Shown here: positions 54,271-63,267 of the stretch, one piece after another
Numbering within the stretch: position 1 is the stretch's first letter
Layout of the letters: each line of letters begins with the position of its first letter
From: Micromonospora gifhornensis
GTDB lineage: Bacteria; Actinomycetota; Actinomycetes; Mycobacteriales; Micromonosporaceae
Reading direction: 5' to 3'
Length of the DNA stretch: 64,000 bases
Assembly: GCF_016863515.1 (NCBI RefSeq)
Contig: NZ_BOPA01000012.1
Coordinates: 1 to 64,000, forward strand
Made by a program: the position numbers and the translations under genes
The notes under the pieces: model-generated
Database searches by the model: none
What the model was told of the DNA's origin: nothing
The model's input: only the letters and a program-made list of their open reading frames with translations

Positions 54271-55272
54271 TCAGATGGTGCGACGCTGGTGCAGCCAGAG
54301 CAGCGGCCCGCTGATCAGGTAGCCCACCACGATCAGGCCGAAGGTGAGCCGCACGTCGATCAGCGCGCCGATCACCGGAGCGAGCCAGAGCCACGGCGGC
54401 AGCTTGACCAACCGGGCGAGCTTGGCGTACGGGAAGCTGCTGACCATGGTGAAGGCGAGCAGCGACACCCCGGCGATCTGCACCGCGCCCGGCACCGGCA
54501 GACCGATCACCACCATCAGGGCGAGCACGGCCGCCGCCATCGTGGTGGGTACGCCGCTGAAGAAGCGGCCGTCCTGGGGCGAGACGTTGAACCGGGCGAG
54601 CCGGATCGCGGCGCAGGCGGCGACGAGCGCGGCGGCCACTCCGGCGGCAGCCGTCGGCACCTCACCGGCGAGCGAGGCGTAGACCACCACGGGCGCGGCG
54701 AGGCCGAAGGAGCACATGTCGGCCAGCGAGTCCATCTGGGCGCCGAACGGGCTGGAGACGCCGAGCTTGCGGGCCAGCGCGCCGTCCAGTCCGTCGAAGG
54801 CGACACAGGCGATGAGGAGCAGGGCGGCGACCCGTACATCGCCGTTCATGGCGATGAAGATCGCGTTGATGCCGAGCACCAGGCTGGCCAGGGTGCAGGC
54901 GTTGACCAGGGCGAACTTCACCCGACGGGCGATTGTCCGCTCGCCGGGCAGCAGCGGTGCGGCGCTGACCGTGGCGTCGTCCGTCACCGGGGTTTCGACA
55001 CGGGGAGCCGGCCCGATCGCCGCAGGAGCGATCGTCTCGATCCGGGTCCGGTGGAACCGCTGCAGGCCGTAGCGACGGCGGGGACGATCCGAATACCGGG
55101 GCTCGGGCAGGGCATCGGTCGCGCCGTGCAGCTCGCCATCGCGGCGGCCGACGCGGACCAGCAGGACCTGACGGGCCAGGCTGCCGCTGCGGCGCAGCGG
55201 GCCCGTCCAGCTTCGCCCTGCGGGACGCGGGCTGTCAGTCGTACGACGCCGGCGCCAGGGGGCTCTCGGCAC
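54271..55272 (-). CDS. pssA: CDP-diacylglycerol-serine O-phosphatidyltransferase
   Basis: 333 residues from GTG 55272, which has a good GGAGGA site. Makes phosphatidylserine for the decarboxylase opposite. The CDP-alcohol phosphatidyltransferase motif is intact: DGLDGALARKLGVSSPFGAQ, then MDSLAD. About seven membrane helices follow. The first about 95 residues are Arg/Pro-rich and unlike the family; a second start at GTG 54987 (238 residues) would give typical length but lacks a ribosome site. Confidence 0.92.
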   Translation of the reverse strand: MPRAPWRRRRTTDSPRPAGRSWTGPLRRSGSLARQVLLVRVGRRDGELHGATDALPEPRYSDRPRRRYGLQRFHRTRIETIAPAAIGPAPRVETPVTDDATVSAAPLLPGERTIARRVKFALVNACTLASLVLGINAIFIAMNGDVRVAALLLIACVAFDGLDGALARKLGVSSPFGAQMDSLADMCSFGLAAPVVVYASLAGEVPTAAAGVAAALVAACAAIRLARFNVSPQDGRFFSGVPTTMAAAVLALMVVIGLPVPGAVQIAGVSLLAFTMVSSFPYAKLARLVKLPPWLWLAPVIGALIDVRLTFGLIVVGYLISGPLLWLHQRRTI

Positions 55273-55568
55273 GCTTCCTCCATCACCGGATCAGCTGGCC
55301 GCCCGTGCGGGGCGGGTGTCCGGCTGTCTCGTTGCCGGACCGTTCGGGCCCGGCAGCCCATTTTGCGGAGTACACCATCGCATAGGCGAGTGGGGATTGG
55401 CGATAGCTGCCGGCGGTACTTATATCTCCCCTAACCACGCGAACCGCACGGTTATTCCCATCTGGGGCCTCATCGCCCGTTTTCCTCCCTCGACCCTTCT
55501 CCCGACTGTACCGGAGATCGCCTTCCGGGGCCGCCGGGCGACCGGTGAGGCCCGGTCGGCCGTCCGGC

Positions 55569-56492
55569 TCACCCGACGGTCGCGACAGCCTCGGCGGCGA
55601 TCTCCGTCAACGGAAGTTCGCGCAGCTCGGCCGGGGTGAACCAGGCCGAACGGGCGGTGGAGCCGCCAGCCATCTCGGTCACTGCCGGCTCGGTCGGGCG
55701 GTCGACCAGCACCCGGTAGACGACGCGGATGCCGTGCCAGTCGATGGGGTAGCCCTCCGGCCCGAGCGCGGCCGGATTATGCAGGTTGTCCACCCCGATG
55801 AGTTCGGTCACCCGACCCAGTTGGCCGGATTCCTCGACCAGTTCGCGTAGCAGTGCGGTGACCGGCTGCTCACCGTGGTCCGTACCGCCGCCGGGCAGAT
55901 GCCACTGCCCGGCGCCCGGGTAACCGTCCGCGATCAACGCCAGGAGCACGCGCCCGGCCGGGTCGGACACCAACCCGTACGCCCCGAAGCGCTGCCGCCG
56001 AGCCGCAACCGGTGCGGCGAACGGCTCCCGCCGACGCAGCGCGCCGGAGGGCAGCGGCACGACCGGCAGGCCCAGCGCCTCGGCGGTGAACGGCAGCAGC
56101 GGCAACCCGGCCACCTCGTCCGGCGGCAGCCAGCGCGCCAGATCGGTGGTGCCGTCCCGCTCGCCGCGCAGCGTGCCACCCACGGCCGTCACGTCGAACA
56201 GCACCCGATCGGTGTGCAGGGCGACCCCCAGGTCGGGGTAGGGCGTCACATCGGCGACCACCGCCCGCAGCCCGGTCACCTCGACGGCGAGCCCGGTCTC
56301 CTCGGCGACCTCACGCAGCACCGCCCGCGCCGGATGCTCGGCATGCTCCAGGCCGCCGCCCGGCAGCGACCAGACGCCGGGAAAGTCGGCCCGGTCGGAC
56401 CCCCGCACGAGCAGCACCCGCCCGTCGGGGTCCCGCAGCACGCCGTACGCCCCCACCCGCCGTACCTGCTCCACACCGACCCCCGCCTGCAC
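55569..56492 (-). CDS. Protein with two Nudix hydrolase domains
   Basis: 307 residues. Domain 1 (about 10-150) has the Nudix box GGLEHAEHPARAVLREVAEE followed by TGL; domain 2 (about 165-300) has GGTDHGEQPVTALLRELVEE then SGQ. Both boxes keep the metal-binding glutamates (REVAEE, RELVEE). Nudix enzymes cleave nucleoside diphosphate-linked substrates; which one is not clear. The gene has a sister with the same two-domain layout just upstream (56605-57552), so the pair arose by duplication. Confidence 0.85.
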   Translation of the reverse strand: MQAGVGVEQVRRVGAYGVLRDPDGRVLLVRGSDRADFPGVWSLPGGGLEHAEHPARAVLREVAEETGLAVEVTGLRAVVADVTPYPDLGVALHTDRVLFDVTAVGGTLRGERDGTTDLARWLPPDEVAGLPLLPFTAEALGLPVVPLPSGALRRREPFAAPVAARRQRFGAYGLVSDPAGRVLLALIADGYPGAGQWHLPGGGTDHGEQPVTALLRELVEESGQLGRVTELIGVDNLHNPAALGPEGYPIDWHGIRVVYRVLVDRPTEPAVTEMAGGSTARSAWFTPAELRELPLTEIAAEAVATVG

Positions 56493-56519
56493 GACCGTCT
56501 CCGGCCGCCCGGCCGCCGT

Positions 56520-56577
56520 CGATCACGAAGTTGTCGCCACCTGTCGGGGGCGTGCCCCGACAATAACTTCATGATCG
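56520..56577. terminator. Compound hairpin between the two Nudix genes
   Basis: Outer arms CGATCACGAAGTTGTCG (56520-56536) and CGACAATAACTTCATGATCG (56558-56577) pair with one mismatch and a 3-nt bulge; inside lies a perfect GTCGGGG/CCCCGAC stem. It separates two co-directional genes and should end the upstream one's transcript. Confidence 0.72.
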
Positions 56578-56604
56578 CGCGGCCGGGCGCGGAGTGTGCG
56601 GTGG

Positions 56605-57552
56605 TCAGGTGAGGCGGGCGGCCTGGACGGCCTCGGCGGTCACCTCGGTGAGGCGGTCGGTCGGCAGGGCACCGAGTTCCTCGCGGGCGAACCAGCGGGC
56701 CTCACAGGTGGAGCCGCCGACGTCGGCGACCGTGGGCGGGGCCGGCTTGTCGACCACCACCCGGTAGAAGGCACGTACGCCGTGCCAGTCGATCGGGTAA
56801 CCCTCCGGGCCCAGGGAGGCCGCGTCCCGGTGGCTGGCGACACCGAGCAGCCCGATCAGCCGCCCGGTCTGCCCGGTCTCCTCGACCAGTTCCCGGATCA
56901 ACGCGGCACCCGGCTGCTCGCCGTAGTCGGTGCCGCCGCCCGGCAGATGCCAGCAGCCGGCACCCGGGTAACCGTCGGAGACCCGGGTCAGCAGCACCCG
57001 GCCGTCCGGATCGGTGACCACGGCGTACGCGGCGAAACGCTGCGCCCGGTGCAGGCCGTCGGGACCGGGTACCGCGTAGAAGGAGGGGAACTCCGGCGGC
57101 TCGTCGGGCACGATGTCGGCCGAGGAAGTGGGCAGCCCGAGGGCCCGCGCGGTGAACGAGCGCAGGGGCAGTTGCCGGGCCTCCTCGCGGGTGAACCAGC
57201 GGGCCAGGTCGGTCGGCCGGTCGACCCGGTCGGTAAGCGAGCCACCCCGGACCGAGACCTGGTAGACCAGCCGGTCGGTGTGGATGGTGATGCCGCGCTC
57301 GGGCAGCGCCCGCATGTCGGCAAGGACGTCCTGAAGGCTCGCGACGGAGACCGACAGCCCGGTCTCGGCGGCGGTCTCCCGGACGACGGTGTGCTGAGGG
57401 TCCTCACCGTGGTCGACCGCCCCACCGGGCAGAGACCACGTACCGGGGGTGCCGGAGCGCTCCGATGCGCGAACCAGCAACACTCGGTCTACCGAATCAG
57501 TACAGACTGCGTATGCCGCGATCCTGCGGAGCGGCTCCAGCATGGTGGTCAC
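56605..57552 (-). CDS. Second protein with two Nudix hydrolase domains
   Basis: 315 residues, paralogous to the preceding protein. Domain 1 box GAVDHGEDPQHTVVRETAAE is altered: the metal-binding REXXEE reads RETAAE, losing one glutamate, so this domain may be weak. Domain 2 box GGTDYGEQPGAALIRELVEE is intact. Each domain is followed by a similar motif (GPEGYPIDWHGVRAFYRVVV here). The start is GTG 57552, overlapping the region before the divergent PspC gene. Confidence 0.85.
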   Translation of the reverse strand: MTTMLEPLRRIAAYAVCTDSVDRVLLVRASERSGTPGTWSLPGGAVDHGEDPQHTVVRETAAETGLSVSVASLQDVLADMRALPERGITIHTDRLVYQVSVRGGSLTDRVDRPTDLARWFTREEARQLPLRSFTARALGLPTSSADIVPDEPPEFPSFYAVPGPDGLHRAQRFAAYAVVTDPDGRVLLTRVSDGYPGAGCWHLPGGGTDYGEQPGAALIRELVEETGQTGRLIGLLGVASHRDAASLGPEGYPIDWHGVRAFYRVVVDKPAPPTVADVGGSTCEARWFAREELGALPTDRLTEVTAEAVQAARLT

Positions 57553-57696
57553 GGAGCCAAATTCTCCCCGCGACCCGTTAACGGCGCGGAAAAGAGTCGG
57601 ATTCCTGACTTCCTACTTACCCCTGAGGCGCGAGTCAGGGTATTGATCCGGGCGGTCACCGAGGTCGATGCGCCCCGAGACGCGGACCGTGGAGAC

Positions 57697-58260
57697 ATGA
57701 CTTCCACACCCCACGCCCCGTACAAGCAACTGCGCCGCCCGACCACCGACCGGATGGTCGCCGGGGTGGCCAGCGGCGTCGGCCGCTACCTCGGCGTCGA
57801 CCCGACCCTGGTCCGGGTCGTCTTCGCGGTCGGCACCCTGCTCACCGGCGGGATCGCCGCACTGGCGTACCCGATCATGTGGTTCCTGATGCCCGCGGAG
57901 CCGGCCAGCGCGCCGGCCTGGCCGCACCCGACGGGCGTACCGCCGCAGGGCCCGGCCGGCGGTCCGCCGCACGCCGGACCGGCAGGACCCGCCCCGCACC
58001 CGGGATGGCCCTACCCCCCACCCGGCACACCGACCACGCAGTACGGGCCAGTTCCGCCCGCCGCACAGCACGGCCCGGTGCCGGCCGCCACGCAGCACGG
58101 GCCGGTGCCGCCTGTGGCGCAGCACCTGCCGACTGTCGCAGCGGCGACCGGTGCCGCGCCGGACGCGGCGCAGGAGAGCAGCGCGCCGACGGTACGGATC
58201 GCCACCGCCGAAGGCACCGCGCCGACCAGGCCCGAGGCGGCTGCTCAGCCGCCGGCCTGA
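57697..58260 (+). CDS. PspC domain protein with Pro/Gln-rich tail
   Basis: 187 residues from ATG 57697. The N-terminal PspC domain (about 10-65: QLRRPTTDRMVAGVASGVGR then YLGVDPTLVRVVF) ends in one or two membrane segments. The tail (about 70-187) is Pro/Ala/Gly-rich with repeated AQHGPVP units. PspC proteins help membranes cope with stress; a LiaFSR-like system nearby carries two more. The gene ends 7 bp from the convergent guaA stop, leaving no room for a terminator. Confidence 0.82.
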   Translation: MTSTPHAPYKQLRRPTTDRMVAGVASGVGRYLGVDPTLVRVVFAVGTLLTGGIAALAYPIMWFLMPAEPASAPAWPHPTGVPPQGPAGGPPHAGPAGPAPHPGWPYPPPGTPTTQYGPVPPAAQHGPVPAATQHGPVPPVAQHLPTVAAATGAAPDAAQESSAPTVRIATAEGTAPTRPEAAAQPPA

Positions 58261-58267
58261 GTCGGCG

Positions 58268-59824
<1,557 letters not shown>

Positions 59825-59848
59825 GTGCAGCAAGCCTACCGACAGTCA

Positions 59849-59874
59849 CCCCCTCCCCCACCCCCACCCCACCC
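59849..59874 (-). promoter_or_regulatory. Predicted RNA G-quadruplex just upstream of guaA
   Basis: On the guaA sense strand five G-runs follow each other, reading GGGTGGGGTGGGGG then TGGGGGAGGGGG, with single-base loops, the most stable G-quadruplex type. It ends 24 nt before the guaA ATG. In mRNA it would sit beside the ribosome-binding region. Whether it folds and matters is inference. Confidence 0.65.
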
Positions 59875-59899
59875 TCCTCGCGCTCCTCCCCACCCCACA

Positions 59900-59994
59900 C
59901 CCCATCCCCCGTCGATCTTGCACTTTCGGTCGCGAATACGCGGCTTGTGCACCCTTTGCCCCGGCAGAAAGTGCAAGATCGACGGGGGATGGGG
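59900..59994. repeat. 28-bp-arm inverted repeat with GATCTTGCACTTTC core
   Basis: Arms 59900-59927 and 59967-59994 are perfect complements; the core GTCGATCTTGCACTTTC is preceded by CCCCATCCCCC. The loop is 39 nt. It lies between co-directional choD-like and guaA genes, so it should terminate the first. C-rich (59849-59910) and G-rich (59981-60082) flanks border it. Confidence 0.85.
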
Positions 59995-60002
59995 GGCGGG
60001 GG

Positions 60003-61679
60003 CTAGAGGGCGGGGTGGGTTGGGGGGATGGGAGTGAGGGGGCGGTAGGGGGAGGGGTGTGGGGGGCGGGGGTCGGGGGTGTTCTTGTTGGGCCAGAGGG
60101 ACATGGCGCGCTCGGCCTGGGCGGTGATGGTGAGAGAGGGGTTGACGCCCAGGTTGGCCGAGATGGCGGCGCCGTCGACGACGTGCAGGCCGGGGTGGCC
60201 GTAGACGCGGTGGTACGGGTCGATGACCCCGGTCTCGGGAGTGGCGCCGATCACCGCGCCGCCGAGGATGTGGGCGGTCATCGGGATGTCGAACGGTTCG
60301 GTGAGCGCGCCGCCGGGCGTACCGCCGATCTCCTCGGCGAGCAGTCGGGCCGCCCGGTTGCCCGCGGGGATCCAGGTCGGGTTGGGGGTGCCGTGGCCGG
60401 GGGCGGCGACCAGTCGACGACCCAGCGGCCCGCGCCGCAGCCGGGTGGTGAGCGAGTTGTCCGCCGACTGCATCACCAGGGCGATCACCGTACGCTCCGA
60501 CCAGTTGCGCACCAGCAGCAGCCGGGCGGCCTGCCAGGGATGCCGGACGAGTTGACCGAGCCAGCGGCGTACCCGGTGCGGCCCGCCGTCGACAAGCAGG
60601 GACTGCAGCAGAGCCATCGCGTTCGAGCCGCGCCCGTAGCGGACCGGCTCGATATGGGTCTGCGGGTCGGGGTGGAACGAGCTGGTGATCGCCACCCCCT
60701 CGGTGTAGTCCACTCCTGCGGCCCGGGCCCGGCGACGCGGCACCGAGGCGCCGAGGATGGCCTCCGAGTTGGTCCGGGTCAGCTTCCCCAGCGTCGGCGA
60801 GATGTTGGGCAGGGCACCACGCTCACGCATCTCGTGCAGCAGCCGTTGGGTGCCCAACGCCCCGGCGGCGAAGACCACCTGATCGGCGTGGATCACCTGC
60901 GGGCGCTTGCGCAGCCAGGCGCCGGTGCGTTCGGTGTGCACGGTGTACCCGTCGCCGGACGGCCGCACGGCGGTGACCGTGGTCAGCGGATGCACCTGGG
61001 CACCGATTCGCTCAGCCAACCACAGGTAGTTCTTGACCAGGGTGTTCTTCGCGCCGTACCGGCATCCGGTCATGCAGGCGCCACAGTTGGTGCAGCCGGT
61101 ACGCTCCGGCCCGGCACCGCCGAAGTACGGGTCGGCCACCCGCTCCCCCGGTCGCCCGATGTACACCCCGACCGGAGTGGCGTGGAAGGTGTCCCCCACC
61201 CCCATCCGGTCGGCCACCCGCCGCATCGCCCGGTCCGCGGCGGTGTGCAGCGGGTACGTGGTCACCCCGAGCATCCGCTTCGCCTGGGCGAAGTGCGGGG
61301 CGAGTTCGGCCCGCCAGTCGGTGATGTCCCGCCACTGGGGGTCGGTGTAGAAGGCGTCAAGCGGCTCGTACAGCGTGTTGGCGTAGACCAACGAGCCGCC
61401 GCCGACCCCCGAACCGGACAGCACCAGCACCCCGCCGCCGGCCCGCCGGTCGGCCGCCCGCAGCAGGGTGATCCGTTGCAGGCCGAAGCAGCCCAGCTTC
61501 GGCGCCCAGAGGAACCGCCGAAGCCGCCACGAGGTCTTCGGGAACTCGTCGTCGGCGAACCGTCGGCCCGCCTCCAGGACGCCGACCGAGTAACCCTTCT
61601 CGGCCAGCCGCAGGGCGGCCACGCTACCGCCGAAGCCCGACCCGATGACGACCACGTCGTACCGCATGCCTCGAATCAT
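60003..61679 (-). CDS. choD: GMC oxidoreductase (cholesterol oxidase-like, ChoD type)
   Basis: 558 residues from ATG 61679 (ATG 61667 is an alternative). FAD-binding N-terminus VVVIGSGFGGSVAALRLAEK; an LVLSGSGVGGGSLVYANTLY segment is typical of sterol oxidases. A ferredoxin-like CTNCGACMTGCRYGAKN motif with four Cys, present in mycobacterial ChoD-like proteins, is seen near residue 190. C-terminal GMC motif HVVDGAAISANLGVNPSLTI. The last about 25 residues are Pro-rich and come from a simple G-rich tract on the opposite strand. Substrate (steroid or other alcohol) is uncertain. Neighbour of guaA. Confidence 0.9.
   Translation of the reverse strand: MIRGMRYDVVVIGSGFGGSVAALRLAEKGYSVGVLEAGRRFADDEFPKTSWRLRRFLWAPKLGCFGLQRITLLRAADRRAGGGVLVLSGSGVGGGSLVYANTLYEPLDAFYTDPQWRDITDWRAELAPHFAQAKRMLGVTTYPLHTAADRAMRRVADRMGVGDTFHATPVGVYIGRPGERVADPYFGGAGPERTGCTNCGACMTGCRYGAKNTLVKNYLWLAERIGAQVHPLTTVTAVRPSGDGYTVHTERTGAWLRKRPQVIHADQVVFAAGALGTQRLLHEMRERGALPNISPTLGKLTRTNSEAILGASVPRRRARAAGVDYTEGVAITSSFHPDPQTHIEPVRYGRGSNAMALLQSLLVDGGPHRVRRWLGQLVRHPWQAARLLLVRNWSERTVIALVMQSADNSLTTRLRRGPLGRRLVAAPGHGTPNPTWIPAGNRAARLLAEEIGGTPGGALTEPFDIPMTAHILGGAVIGATPETGVIDPYHRVYGHPGLHVVDGAAISANLGVNPSLTITAQAERAMSLWPNKNTPDPRPPHPSPYRPLTPIPPTHPAL
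60008..60082 (+). other. G-rich simple-sequence tract inside the 3' end of choD
   Basis: At least eight G-runs of three or more occur within 75 bp of the plus strand (template for choD), for example GGGGGGATGGG and GGGGGCGGTAGGGGG. It can form DNA G-quadruplexes and encodes the Pro-rich tail of the oxidoreductase. It mirrors the C-rich tract on the other side of the inverted repeat. Confidence 0.7.
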
Positions 61680-61841
61680 TACTCACGAGTAGCCCTCGCG
61701 CCAGGAGCAGTGTGCGCGCAATCATGCTGCGCAGCCCGCCGGGAGAAGCCCACGCGGGTGATCGAAGCGACACCGAGGTCGACGCAACCCTGAGCCCACC
61801 TCACGGCGTTGTGTCGACAGGTGCTCGAAGAAGGCGGGGGA

Positions 61842-62945
61842 ATGATGCTCGGAGAACCTCGGAGACGACTGACGCTTGTGCTTGCCGCCCTGGTCGCGGT
61901 GGCGGTGGTGGCCGTCGGCGCGGTGGTGATCACCCGGCTGGTCGGCACCGACCGGAGCACACCGACCGCCCCGAGCGCGTCGGCCGACGCGCCACCGAGC
62001 CCGAGCCCGAGCACCCCGCCGCCGGGTGCCGACATCACCGGCCCGCTCAACCTGCTGCTGGTCGGCATCGACACCCGGGTCAGCGTGCCGGGTTGGGAGC
62101 CGCACGCCGACGCGGTGCTCATCCTGCACGTACCGGCGGGGTTGTCCCGGGCGTACCTCTTCTCGCTCCCCCGCGACCTGGTGGTGGACGTCCCGGCGTT
62201 CAAGCCGGCCGGCTACCGGGGCGGGCGGACCAAGCTCACCAACGCGATGAGCTACGGCAGCCGGGTGCCGGACCGCCCGAAGCAGCCGGACCCGGCACAG
62301 GGGTACGAGTTGCTGAGCCAGGTGGTGAGCGACTACACCGGGCTGCGCATCGACGCCGGCGCGGTGCTCACCTTCGGCGGATTCGACGAGTTGGTGGACA
62401 GCCTCGGCGGCGTCGACATCCACGTCGACCAGCGGGTGGTCTCGCGGCATCGCCAGCCCGACGGCAAGCACCGCTCACCCGGGCCGGGCGTCGGCGGGTA
62501 CGTCGGACCGCAGATGGTCTACGAGCCCGGCGATCGGCACCTCAACGGCTGGCAGGCGCTTGACTACGCCCGACAGCGCTACCTGCCCGGCGGCGACTAC
62601 ACCCGGCAACGCCACCAGCAGCAACTGATCCGGTCGCTGGTCGGCAAGATCCTCGACACCGACCTGGCCCGCCAGCCCGAGCGGGTCGAGCAGGTGGTGG
62701 CGGCCCTCGGCGACATGCTCGTCTACGTCGGCGGGCGACGGATCGTGGAGTTCGCGTACGCCCTCGGCGGGCTCTCCCCCGACGCGCTGACGCTCGTCAC
62801 CCTGCCCGGCGCGGCCCTCGGTAGGGGCAACGCCTACCGGGGCGAGGAACTGACCCAGACCGGCCGCCGCTTCATCACCGAGTTGCGGGCCGGCAAGGTC
62901 GACGAGTTCCTCGCCGAGCACCCGAAACTGGTGGTGCCCCGATAG
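61842..62945 (+). CDS. LytR-CpsA-Psr (LCP) family wall-polymer transferase
   Basis: 367 residues from ATG 61842; ATG 61845 is equally possible. One N-terminal membrane helix (LTLVLAALVAVAVVAVGAVVI), a Ser/Pro linker, then the LCP domain: NLLLVGIDTR, the arginine-containing FSLPRDLVV, and DYARQRYLPGGDYTRQRHQQQ (conserved basic and Asp residues that bind the pyrophosphate lipid). It attaches teichoic acid- or arabinogalactan-like polymers to peptidoglycan outside the membrane. Divergent from choD across about 160 bp. Confidence 0.92.
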   Translation: MMLGEPRRRLTLVLAALVAVAVVAVGAVVITRLVGTDRSTPTAPSASADAPPSPSPSTPPPGADITGPLNLLLVGIDTRVSVPGWEPHADAVLILHVPAGLSRAYLFSLPRDLVVDVPAFKPAGYRGGRTKLTNAMSYGSRVPDRPKQPDPAQGYELLSQVVSDYTGLRIDAGAVLTFGGFDELVDSLGGVDIHVDQRVVSRHRQPDGKHRSPGPGVGGYVGPQMVYEPGDRHLNGWQALDYARQRYLPGGDYTRQRHQQQLIRSLVGKILDTDLARQPERVEQVVAALGDMLVYVGGRRIVEFAYALGGLSPDALTLVTLPGAALGRGNAYRGEELTQTGRRFITELRAGKVDEFLAEHPKLVVPR

Positions 62946-62963
62946 GGCGATACTGTCAAGATC

Positions 62964-63267
62964 GTGGATCTCGTCTTCGCCGACCGCGGCCTGCACCTCG
63001 GCGTGCTGAACGCCCTACTGGACCGGCTTCTGCGCCTCGGCGGTGACGCTGGAGTCGCTACCTCAGCTGCGCAGCCTCGACGCCTTTCACGCGGACCTCG
63101 ACGACCCGGAGGTCCCGGACCGCCTGGCGGCTCGCGGAGTGGCGGTCCGCCACAGTTGGCGTGGTGAGCGCGCCGCCCGCCGGGCGACCAGCGCCCGGGC
63201 GGCGGGTCAGGGCAACGCCGGTGCGGTGGTACCTGTCAACCAGGCGTCGAAGAACGAGCCCAGCTGA
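62964..63267 (+). pseudogene. Doubtful short gene, possibly frameshifted
   Basis: From GTG 62964 a frame reads VDLVFADRGLHLGVLNALLD and continues to 63167; its second half is Arg/Pro/Gly-rich. In another frame (from GTG 63043) LESLPQLRSLDAFHADLDDP and a VPDRLAARGVAV segment look more protein-like and run to 63267, overlapping the aminopeptidase end. Joining the two across a shift near 63035-63043 would give one plausible small protein. I recognise no family. Non-coding sequence is the main alternative. Confidence 0.3.
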
